From: Lingula anatina
Lineage: Eukaryota; Brachiopoda; Lingulata; Lingulida; Lingulidae
Assembly (NCBI RefSeq): GCF_001039355.2
Contig: NW_019773870.1
Coordinates: 560,581 to 624,580 of the forward strand
Direction of reading: 5' to 3'
Length of the DNA: 64,000 bases
Below are positions 47,556-64,000 of this stretch, piece after piece (position 1 is the first letter of the stretch; every line of letters begins with the position of its first letter). A program made the translations under genes and the position numbers. The notes under the pieces were generated by a model, which did not search any database, was not told where the DNA came from, and saw nothing but the letters and a program-made list of their open reading frames with translations.

Positions 47556-47979
47556 CTTTTTAAGGGAAAACCAAAAGGAAAACGCTGGTACAGGTACCCG
47601 TGACAACAGTGATGAGAGTCAAAGAAAATTAGCCTAATACTTTGGTAGATGTATGTTGAATGAAAATGATAGACTTCTAAATTGCTACTGTGAAGGTACA
47701 AACCCCCTATTTACACATACATTAAATGCAAATGTTAACATTTATCCCATCGCATTCTCTGCGTAAATAATCCATATGCAAACAAGCAGGCGATGTCAAA
47801 CATGACTCAAACGGGGACTCGACGCTGTATGTCTTTGCTACACATATGTTATGTTTATGTTTAGTATGGGGGGGGGGCATTACCATCTTCCAAAACCACA
47901 ATCCACACCTTCCAAAATGTTCACTTGCTATTAACCAGATATGTGTTTGAGGCTAATTAATGTCACAATTCTCTACTTT

Positions 47980-48044
47980 GGAAAGGGTTGAAGATTTTGG
48001 TATTTTAAACCAGAAAGGGAAAAACATCCAAAATAAATTTTGGA
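47980..48044. repeat. 65-bp direct repeat, copy 2
   Basis: Second copy of 47489-47555. The intervening 425 bp show no coding sequence, and the pair could flank an insertion. Confidence 0.85.
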
Positions 48045-48928
48045 ACAGAATATCATCATTCATTTGACTTCCAGTATGGAGAAGCTTGTCATTCAAGACA
48101 CACAAATACCGCCGGGAAGTAGTGGAGGAGGTGCGGCAAAATATGTTTTTGCGGTGGACAACGGTTGACAACCGTGGTTGCACGTGACTTAATATATTCT
48201 AATCGTTTATTTTATTAAGTATTCAGCATTTGGCTTATTATGTGTGAACGGGGTTCCCTGACAGCCTAAGGTCCAGTGATTTGAAATAACTAGTGGTCTT
48301 GTATTATTATACATCCATCTGCGAAGCGAATGATTCGCATAGTGAAATTCTTTACAGTATTACATGTCTACAAGTATAAAAGAGCAGCGCCTTAATAGAT
48401 GTAATACCAACGTCACACTACATGTATACTTACTTCTATGAAATGTACCAGGATTCATGAATGCTGTGCCCGAGGTCGGTCGTCTACCAGCCAGCCATAC
48501 GCCAGGTAAGATTATTCTGAGATTTGTATTCAAATTAGATCAAGATACAGATACATGTATTCCAAGGTTTACGTCAGTGGTCGGGTGTTTTGACTTCTTC
48601 AGTCTTTTTGTATCGACCCGCCACAAATCTTACAATTCTAGGCGAAAATCGGGGGATAATCAGTGTCATTACAAGAAAACAGGAGAAATCTCGCTGCCTA
48701 CTTTGGTCACATTGACCTCTCACTCAAGCGTCCAATATCCACTTTCTCCGGCGCAGCTACAGAGCGACTAAGATCTTAATTACACCACATGATAGTTTGC
48801 TAGCCACAAGCGTCTATGTTCAGTGACAATAAATCACGCGTGAGCACGAAGAGGTGCAGCGGAGTCCCTTACACGGGTCTCCAACCACAGACAAGATAAT
48901 AACGTTTAATACATTATGTGGTACAGTC

Positions 48929-49080
48929 CGTGTCACGTACATGAGAGTCCCCTGTGATACAAAATATGGTGTCACGTACAACAGTCCCTTGCGATACAAA
49001 ACCCGATGTCATTTACTACAGAGTTCCTATGATACAGAACCTGGCGTCACGTACAAGGAAGTCCCCTGCGATACATGATC
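48929..49080. repeat. ~38-bp tandem repeat, four units
   Basis: gtcacgtacaa..gtcccctgcgatacaaa-like units start at about 48932, 48971, 49008 and 49046. The rest of 47.0-49.7 kb shows no supported gene. Confidence 0.85.
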
Positions 49081-49622
49081 CTGTTCACATTGATTTGTAC
49101 AACTAAGCCTTGTCCTAGTTTTCAGATAGTTTAACCCACTTACGACTACAACCTGTACGGATCTAATGGAGGATGCGTTCTCTACTACATGGACAATCAT
49201 TTTTTTTTTCTTTTTTGTTTTTTTCACTTAAATATAGTGTAGTACACATTGGGCGGATACAGTGCCTGGGTATTCCCTGGTACATAGAGGTGCAATCAAT
49301 TTCTTGGGTCTGATTGATATTTATTCAAGGTAGATTGGATTTTTTTTTCAAAAATATTCCTGTTTTAGGCTTCAGCTTTTTCGTCTCTTTTATCTTATCT
49401 TATTTCATTCTGGATAAGTCATTTAATAATAATTTTCTGATTAATTATTAAATGAATTTATTTGGTAATACAAACAAGTCATCTCTTGATCACAAATCCA
49501 TATCAAGGATCACATCCACACAATTGAATAGTAAAATGAGTTAAAATCATAAGATATAGGTGCACATATTTGTTGTGTTGTTGTTATTTTTTAAAATCGC
49601 AAGTTTTCGATGGCCGTCATTT

Positions 49623-49628
49623 TTTATT
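49623..49628 (-). promoter_or_regulatory. polyadenylation signal candidate for small TM protein B
   Basis: AATAAA on the minus strand, about 90 bases downstream of the stop codon at 49717. Confidence 0.5.
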
Positions 49629-49716
49629 GCCCACAGTTTTTCGATTAATCAGTGAGTAACGCAATATATGTATCATGCTGGCATATACAGCAGTGCATCA
49701 GCCCCGTGCACTCTGC

Positions 49717-49989
49717 CTAGTAAGTTTTCAAAACATCTATAATGGCCACCGCAATTACTAGGATAAACGGCGAGAAATCCACTGCTATCACTATAACGAT
49801 TGCTAGATATCTTACTGCTGGGTATGACACGCTGTACGGAATTATCCAAGCAAACACTATGTTGATGACAATTACGCCCAATATCAGAGCAATCCGCGAA
49901 ATAAAAGACCAGTTCACCCTTGACCTTGACGTAAGCCTTCCTCGATGCAGTGACATCTCGACGTCACCGGTGCTTGCTGAGAATTCCAT
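49717..49989 (-). CDS. unrecognised two-TM small membrane protein, paralogue B
   Basis: A 90-aa frame from ATG at 49989. Residues 1-28 are polar and basic (HRGRLTSRSR). Span 1 is about 29-50 (ISRIALILGVIVINIVFAWII), then the loop PYSVSYPAVRY, then span 2 about 62-85 (AIVIVIAVDFSPFILVIAVAI) with a buried Asp and Ser-Pro. It aligns with paralogue A at 46418-46741 through AWIIP.S and D.SPF.LVI. The tail is only five residues. AATAAA lies 90 bases past the stop, and a CRE palindrome 24 bases before the ATG. The family is not recognised. Confidence 0.62.
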   Translation of the reverse strand: MEFSASTGDVEMSLHRGRLTSRSRVNWSFISRIALILGVIVINIVFAWIIPYSVSYPAVRYLAIVIVIAVDFSPFILVIAVAIIDVLKTY

Positions 49990-50012
49990 TGCTTTTGTTT
50001 TGGTTTGGTGAG

Positions 50013-50020
50013 TGACGTCA
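50013..50020 (-). promoter_or_regulatory. CRE palindrome TGACGTCA upstream of small TM protein B
   Basis: Full CREB/ATF site 24 bases 5' of the start codon, with a second half-site (gatgacgtt) at 50029. It would fall in the 5' UTR or core promoter. Confidence 0.45.
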
Positions 50021-50902
50021 GTGAGTAGATGACGTTTTACATTGTGATGTCACAGTTCAATGCTCCGCTGCCACTCGAATGGTTCTACAAAATACAACAG
50101 AGGACAAAATACAACAGAGTTTTATTTACTCCTTGACAGAGAGTTTAATTGTAGATCACTAATCGTTATTGGTTTGTAGAAGACTGATCGAAAATGTAGA
50201 CGCTATGATTACAATTAATTAAGCATTTAATTAATTAATTAATTTTAATTTATTCAAACTTTTTTTATCCGGAAGTTTATATATTTAACGACGTCGCCAA
50301 AGAACTCCCCCCCTCCAAATATCTTTTCAAAGACAACATTAAAAATCGTGAAGATATCTTCCTTTATGCACCTGCTTCAACAAACTCAAATCTTAACAAG
50401 GTGAAATGCAAATTATGAGCTGAGTAATGATTTATGTATGAATAAATACTGGATAGCTTCCTAGTCACACGTTAAACTGTGAGGTTATTTAGAGCATGGT
50501 ACATTAAAATGCGTCTCTACTTGATAATATGACATGTTAAATAGGCACAGGGAGTTTTGCACAAAAATGTTAACTTTCCTCATAAGTTTACCTCTTTCTC
50601 ACGAGTGAATAATCCACCTACATTAGTTCTAGAAGCAGCCTAAGCCATTCAGACCTCCTTTAGTTTTCCTGCTATTACAAAAGGAAATATCGACTACGTG
50701 TTTTTATTTGAGAGAATTTACCGTTTTTCAAGGTTTAAATTGGTAAAAATAAGCACAGTGAAACTTTAGAGGACATTCAAATAAAAATGTGACATTCAGA
50801 CAGTTTCAAATGCGCATAAGACACTTTTAATACGAATACACGAAAAAACGTCCTACACTCCCTTCCTGGACAGTTCCTTTCTTCTTGCACTTTACTTTTT
50901 TC

Positions 50903-50903
<1 letters not shown>

Positions 50904-50961
<58 letters not shown>
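50904..50961. repeat. poly(T) tract, 58 bases
   Basis: Uninterrupted T run. The region 49990-51947 otherwise holds a (GA)n at 51070-51108, the A tract at 51547 and the ATAA array, with no supported gene. Confidence 0.95.
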
Positions 50962-50962
<1 letters not shown>

Positions 50963-51068
50963 TGCCGGGATAACCTTATCGAATTCCTTTGCGTCCTTGC
51001 TAGCTTGTCATACTACCGCAAAATATGTTGTTTTGAACACAACACATACACGACCCAGACCGAGGAAC

Positions 51069-51108
<40 letters not shown>

Positions 51109-51545
51109 CCTGTGGGAGCGAATGTGGTTATTAAAGAAATGTACACATACTTCTGTTCATGATAACTGAACCTACATTTGTTACCAAGTGCCCGTGCCCT
51201 CGAAAAGGTTATCTCATGTAAATCCTCCGTAGTACGACCTTCAGCGCGTCCCCTGTCAACTATCACTTCTTAATGCATGGATCTGTACTTAAAAAACTGC
51301 TGGGCACGTATGCCGGTACTCTATGGTGCACGTGTTTTGAAATAAGGAATACTTGGTACTCTATGGTCAAGTGGAAGCAGTTATCCTTTATAATCCCAAT
51401 AGTTTCAATTTGGATTTATGTACAGAGAGGAAAATCGCAAAGAAAGACGGAAGGTACATGTAATTTAGGGGCTAGTACGTGAATAGGTAACCATATAATC
51501 GCAGAGCTGCCACATAAGAAAGGGTACAACGTGATTTTTACATGA

Positions 51546-51546
<1 letters not shown>

Positions 51547-51582
<36 letters not shown>
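51547..51582. repeat. poly(A) tract, 36 bases
   Basis: Uninterrupted A run followed by tccggatccgtcggaattcg, which contains a GGATCC and a GAATTC within 20 bases. Possibly chance, possibly adapter-like sequence. Confidence 0.9.
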
Positions 51583-51585
<3 letters not shown>

Positions 51586-51634
51586 GGATCCGTCGGAATT
51601 CGAAAAAGGCAAAGACTACTCACCTACAATTTAT

Positions 51635-51635
51635 C

Positions 51636-51667
<32 letters not shown>

Positions 51668-51710
51668 AATAAATAAATAAATACATAAATAAATAAATAA
51701 ATAAAAATAA
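51635..51710. repeat. (ATA)n/(AAAT)n microsatellite
   Basis: ATA units pass into AAAT units, about 240 bp upstream of the UGT start. Confidence 0.95.
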
Positions 51711-51947
51711 TGTTGCAAACAATTTTTCGTTAGTGCGTAGACTCTTACGCAATGATAATCAAATGCGCAATAATTTATTTACGTAACCAGTATAACCCTG
51801 ACTATAACCTAGTTTGATATAGCCACGGGTTATGGGGTCTCCCTATCGGTCACATATTTACAGGGGTCATAAAGAACCTTAGTTATAGCGAGTACAGTCG
51901 CTGAAAAGATACGCTCGGTTAACATCTAGTTCATCGAGGGGCGGTGT

Positions 51948-53567
51948 ATGGACTGTATACCCACGTATCTCTCTAGCAATATGATGCCGTACCCATTGTA
52001 TGTAGTAGTATGGGTGGCACTGCTGCACGGGAGAAGCGCCTGCCTCGGTGCTAAGATATTCATGTTGCCGTACACGCAGGTGTTCAACTCCCGGACGCTG
52101 AACATGGAGAAAATCGCCCGTCTTCTCACTGACCGCGGTCACTCGGTCACAATGATGGTGGCTGACCACTACAAACCACGGACAAACATCGACGGCGTGT
52201 CGCTGGTCAGATTTGAGACACCCAAGCTGGAGGTGAACAAAGCGGGGGAGCTGGCCTTGGATACGACCATGAGCTCTGTTTACGAGGGTCTCGAGAAGAT
52301 GATGGCGGCAATGGACGAGATGGAAGAAGCTTTCTGCCATTTTTTATTAAGAAACGAAACCAGGTTGCAAGAATTGAAAGCGACCAATTTTTCGTTGTTT
52401 CTCTTTGACTTGGTCAATTTGGGATCTGGTCCCGTACTAAACGACTTTTTAGAAATCCCGTCCATAGCATACTCCAATTTAGGATTCTGGGACCCGTGGC
52501 ACGTGTTTCGCCAGCCGGTGTTTAAGTCCTTCACACCGGCCATTCCCGGGGGCTACTCCGACCACATGACGTTTTGGGAAAGACTCCACAATGTCGACAT
52601 AGAAAACGAAGTCAATGATTGGTTAGACAAGAAAATAGAGCGCACGGATGCCATGGTGTTGGAGTATTTTCCAAAGAAACCTTGGCCCCCTATGAAGAGA
52701 GCATTTGAAAGAGTTTCTCTGATGATTGCCGCCAATGTCGACTTCGCTCTGGATTATCCCAGACCCGTGATGCCTCACGTTAAACCAATCTCTGGACTTC
52801 TTTGGACACCACCCAAACCTCTGCCGAAGTTTTACCAAGACTTAATGGCGTCTGGGCGTCATGGCGTTGTCGTGATGAGTTTCGGTACCTTAGTAGCAGA
52901 ACTGACCGAGGGGATGGCGGAGGGCATCGCAAAAGTGTTCGCCAGACTACCTCAAACTGTCATCTGGAGATACAAGGGACCTGTTCCGAAGTCTCTTGGG
53001 AAAAACACGCACTTGGTCGATTGGTTTCCACAAAACGACATTCTTTCACACCCTGCCACGAAACTCTTCATCACCCACTGTGGGATCAGTAGCACGTGGG
53101 AAACTCTGTACCACGCCGTCCCCGTTGTGGCTGTCCCGTTAATTTGGGATCAGCATCAGAACGCCAGAAAACTCACAGACAGGTGCAACATTGGAGTATC
53201 CCTCAGCTTTTTAACATTCACTGAGGCAGACTTCGAGAGCGCCATACAAACAGTTCTTAACAACAGGACATACAAGGACAACGCCGTTAAAATGTCCGAG
53301 CTTTTAAAGGACCAACCCATGTCGGGGCAAGACCAATTGCTGTTTTGGATAAACTATGTTATACGTCACAATGGGACTCTTCATTTTCACTCCCAAGCTT
53401 CCTACAATCTTAACTGGTGCCAGTACTTCTTAGTTGACATTATTGCCTACAAGATAGCAGTTAAATGTTTACACTACATCTTTGTGTTAGTTTGTGCTAT
53501 TATGTTTTGGAAATTGCTAAAATACACATGGTTTTTATATTCTAAACAGAAGAAAAAAACAGTCTGA
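51948..53567 (+). CDS. UDP-glycosyltransferase (UGT), single exon, complete
   Basis: A 539-aa type I membrane enzyme that would transfer sugar from a UDP-sugar to small lipophilic acceptors in the ER lumen (phase II detoxification). Signal peptide: hydrophobic LYVVVWVALLHG, about residues 17-28, after a 15-residue lead. The ATG at residue 12 or 13 could be the true start. The UGT signature runs from THCG at 376-379 through E385 and WDQHQNA at 400-406. The C-terminus has a span (about 500-528) and a KKKTV end, a dilysine-type ER retrieval signal. The acceptor-side catalytic Asp fits D154 (LFLFDLVN). The base His, normally in GSHxLxM, aligns with R49 in NSRTLNM, so it appears replaced. The usual YHGVP is YHAVP here. 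Single-exon UGTs are common in mollusc-type expansions. It converges on TTC38, 511 bp between stops. Confidence 0.95.
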   Translation: MDCIPTYLSSNMMPYPLYVVVWVALLHGRSACLGAKIFMLPYTQVFNSRTLNMEKIARLLTDRGHSVTMMVADHYKPRTNIDGVSLVRFETPKLEVNKAGELALDTTMSSVYEGLEKMMAAMDEMEEAFCHFLLRNETRLQELKATNFSLFLFDLVNLGSGPVLNDFLEIPSIAYSNLGFWDPWHVFRQPVFKSFTPAIPGGYSDHMTFWERLHNVDIENEVNDWLDKKIERTDAMVLEYFPKKPWPPMKRAFERVSLMIAANVDFALDYPRPVMPHVKPISGLLWTPPKPLPKFYQDLMASGRHGVVVMSFGTLVAELTEGMAEGIAKVFARLPQTVIWRYKGPVPKSLGKNTHLVDWFPQNDILSHPATKLFITHCGISSTWETLYHAVPVVAVPLIWDQHQNARKLTDRCNIGVSLSFLTFTEADFESAIQTVLNNRTYKDNAVKMSELLKDQPMSGQDQLLFWINYVIRHNGTLHFHSQASYNLNWCQYFLVDIIAYKIAVKCLHYIFVLVCAIMFWKLLKYTWFLYSKQKKKTV

Positions 53568-53895
53568 CATAAATACTGCATATATTTTATTCCACGAATT
53601 TAATTCGTTTGATGGCACATACAAAAATATACACTTTCCCAAAAATAGCATAGCAAATTTAGCTCATTGGCTTAACTGAATATATATATATTATATATAT
53701 ATCAAAGAACATCAATTTGTTTTAACAAGTAGAAAATTTATTGGCATATGCCGAACTATTCTATCATGACAATTAATCCAAAATTTAAACTAATTTGCAT
53801 CTTTTGATAATCCATATAAAGGCATTCTCTCTCAAACATATCTTGAACCAGCCCAAGTCAAAGGCACACAATAACATTTATAGTTTTTTACAAAA

Positions 53896-53901
53896 AATAA
53901 A
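53896..53901 (+). promoter_or_regulatory. polyadenylation signal candidate for UGT
   Basis: AATAAA 329 bases after the UGT stop codon, inside the short convergent spacer before TTC38. Confidence 0.45.
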
Positions 53902-53987
53902 TCTGATGCATAATTATGTAAATGCCACTCAATTTCAGTCATTTAAATCTGACAATCTCTGGCAAAAATGATCAATTATATTGGTTT

Positions 53988-53993
53988 TTTATT
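53988..53993 (-). promoter_or_regulatory. polyadenylation signal candidate for TTC38
   Basis: AATAAA on the minus strand 86 bases past the TTC38 stop (54079). The two convergent 3' ends would lie close together. Confidence 0.5.
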
Positions 53994-54078
53994 GAAATTG
54001 TATTATTTTGTTTCTTCTTTTTTGCTGTCAAATACTGGATAAATCACTTATGCACTTCTTTGAAAACTAGTCAACTTC

Positions 54079-62395
<8,317 letters not shown>

Positions 62396-63278
62396 ATTCT
62401 CCTGTACCCTGGACACCCCTCTTTCAACCGTGGAGCCTGGTTGACCTAGATTCACTAAAAGATGACCTAGTTTTTGTAAGATCGCTTATAATATGCTTAA
62501 AACCTTGAGACAAAGTGAACATCTTGACCCAAAACGATATATTTAAACTTCTCAAATGACAGATACTGGCTATTATAGGCCATTTTTATTCATTTTTATG
62601 AAATGTGCATGAACTTTGATTTCATTGTTTTTAATGTTTTAGGTGGCTTCACCACATGTGTCGTACCTCTTCGTAGCTCGCCATTGTTTTTTGGTAGGAA
62701 TGTATTGGATGTAAAATTTCTTGACCAATTTCAGTCGGGTTAGGAGTAAGTACGTGTTAGAGACCATACATGCTTTGTTTCGATACTTAGCCAGGTGATT
62801 ATTTCCTTTTATGCTTTGGTGCAAATATCAAGAAACATGCAATCATGTAAATATTGTTTACACAAATGAATTGAATTGAACATTGTTTTTCTTGACATAC
62901 AAAAAAACATTGTCAGTGTGTTGTACATGTACATATTGTGATGTAGTAGTAATGTTGATTGTTGCTCCTACAGCTGTGGTAAAATTATGTTAAAAATAGA
63001 AAACACGTGGTACAAATGTATGTGCATGTGTCAACAGGTTTCATTTCTTGATCATGTAAATGTTGCTGTCAGAATTTAGTGTTCAAAATAATAAATGTTT
63101 AAGACCAGTCACAAATAATTAAAGTACAAGTATTTGCTTTTATACAAGATTAACTATTTCTCGGGTTATTTATCAATCTCAACATATATAAGTGTATGAC
63201 AGTTTATTTCAGCTCTTGTATATTAAATTTTCACCTCACAGCTAGTTCGTGCATTTTTCCAGACACCCTGTTACCACC
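62396..63278. promoter_or_regulatory. head-to-head intergenic promoter region (TTC38 / pseudouridine glycosidase)
   Basis: The start codons of the two divergent genes are 883 bp apart. No TATA box or CpG island stands out. The left side would hold the TTC38 5' UTR. Shared bidirectional control is an inference from spacing alone. Confidence 0.45.
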
Positions 63279-63894
63279 ATGCGACTTCTGACTTTATACA
63301 GAGGGGCGTGTCTCCTAAGGAACGCTACCACTCTCAGGGTGCAACCTCAACAGCGATACCTGTCACATGGTGAGGGATTGGTCTTGTCCTAAGAAATGCC
63401 CTCTGGTGGACATGTTCTATCTTTAAGTGCTATCAAATGGCTGTAACTTGGTTTCAGTTTCACTTTTGCTTTTATAACTTTGAGCCCATTTACTTAGAGA
63501 AGAGGGTTTTGTCTTTGTTGTTTTTATTATTATATCTGTTATAATGGTCACATTTAACTGTCATCTCTGACTAAAGCTTCACTTCAGTTACACTTGCACC
63601 TTTACTCAACAGCTACCCCACACTTAGAAAACTTTGGTTAAGAAAAACAATAATTAAATAAAAGAAATTACTAAATAGAAAAAAAAAAAAATGAAAAGTT
63701 GTATGGGGTTAACAATACTTATAAAGGGAGCACTTGCTTTGTGAAAAATATTATTATTAAGAAACAAATTCCTCTGTTCCAGGACTTCTCCAGTACTCTA
63801 GGGAGGTGTCACAAGCCTTGCAAAACGACATCCCAGTGGTGGCCTTGGAGAGCACGATCATAACACATGGAATACCATTCCCTCAGAATATACA
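63279..63894 (+). CDS. pseudouridine-5'-phosphate glycosidase (PsuG-type), first two exons; gene continues past window
   Basis: Exons 63279-63369 and 63783-63894. The ATG has a strong context (accaccATG). Exon 1 encodes a basic, Ser/Leu-rich leader ([15 protein letters not shown]), typical of a mitochondrial presequence. Exon 2 (joined in phase 1) encodes [20 protein letters not shown], then [16 protein letters not shown], the conserved N-terminal signature of PsuG (ALESTIhxHGhPxPxN). PsuG cleaves pseudouridine 5'-phosphate to uracil and ribose 5-phosphate. In many animals it is fused to a PfkB-type pseudouridine kinase, which would lie beyond the window. Exon 2 ends in phase 2 at 63894. Confidence 0.88.
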
Positions 63895-64000
63895 GTAAGC
63901 ACTATCGTAACACATGGGATACCATTTCCTCAGAATATACAGTAAGCACTATCATAACACATGGGATACCATTCCCTCAGAATATACAGTAAGCACTATC
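63857..64000 (+). repeat. 47-bp tandem array across the pseudouridine glycosidase exon 2 donor
   Basis: Three near-identical copies (donor GTAAGC at 63895, 63942 and 63989). Each has 38 exon bases (atcataacacatgg..ccctcagaatataca) and the first intron bases. The third is cut by the window end, so the array may be longer. Confidence 0.95.

Noticed and set aside
48457-49078. Frames of 104 and 74 codons
   Set aside because: The second is the 38-bp tandem repeat; the first shows no family features.
62639-62824. Possible upstream TTC38 start exon (MASYEE then a GT)
   Set aside because: The MHCHWRDCQ exon already gives a family-length N-terminus; joining MASYEE to it lacks a clear acceptor in phase.

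Overview
The window is animal nuclear DNA: AT-rich, with short GT-AG introns (mostly 200-900 bp), many microsatellites and no prokaryote-type operons. The gene set (an intron-dense HERC2, stand-alone AIG1/GIMAP-type GTPases, a hedgehog-type Hint domain, a single-exon UGT) and the style of the interspersed repeats suggest a lophotrochozoan, most likely a mollusc. That placement is an inference. The nuclear genes have intact reading frames.

Layout. (1) 622-25186 (+): 44 consecutive internal exons (2,649 codons) of the giant E3 ligase HERC2, from upstream of the MIB/HERC2 domain through CPH, ZZ, DOC, RLD2 and most of RLD3. The gene is cut by a 674-base N gap at 26040-26713, and no HECT exon is visible beyond it. 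(2) 26714-32300: repeat-rich DNA, with an array of YY1-like GCCATCTTGG motifs and a roughly 397-bp tandem repeat. (3) 32307-40331: an immune-GTPase-like pair. One is a two-exon membrane-anchored AIG1/GIMAP-like gene (-). The other (+) is one long exon that fuses an AIG1 GTPase to a hedgehog-type autoprocessing Hint domain. A 1-kb near-perfect hairpin lies between them. (4) 46.4-50.0 kb: two paralogous, unrecognised two-TM mini-proteins (-), with minisatellites around them. (5) 51948-53567 (+): a complete single-exon UDP-glycosyltransferase. (6) 54079-62395 (-): complete TTC38, with a pair of mutually exclusive exons and a possible cassette exon. (7) 63279-end (+): the first two exons of a mitochondrial-type pseudouridine-5'-phosphate glycosidase, head-to-head with TTC38.

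The main points for follow-up are the GTPase-Hint fusion; the TTC38 exon pair, whose 82-nt lengths enforce either/or use; the small two-TM family; and a pattern in which tandem duplications repeatedly span an exon 3' end plus its 5' splice site (five cases in three genes). Exon borders were placed by hand from splice signals and phase continuity. Domain names rest on recognised motifs, not on a database search.
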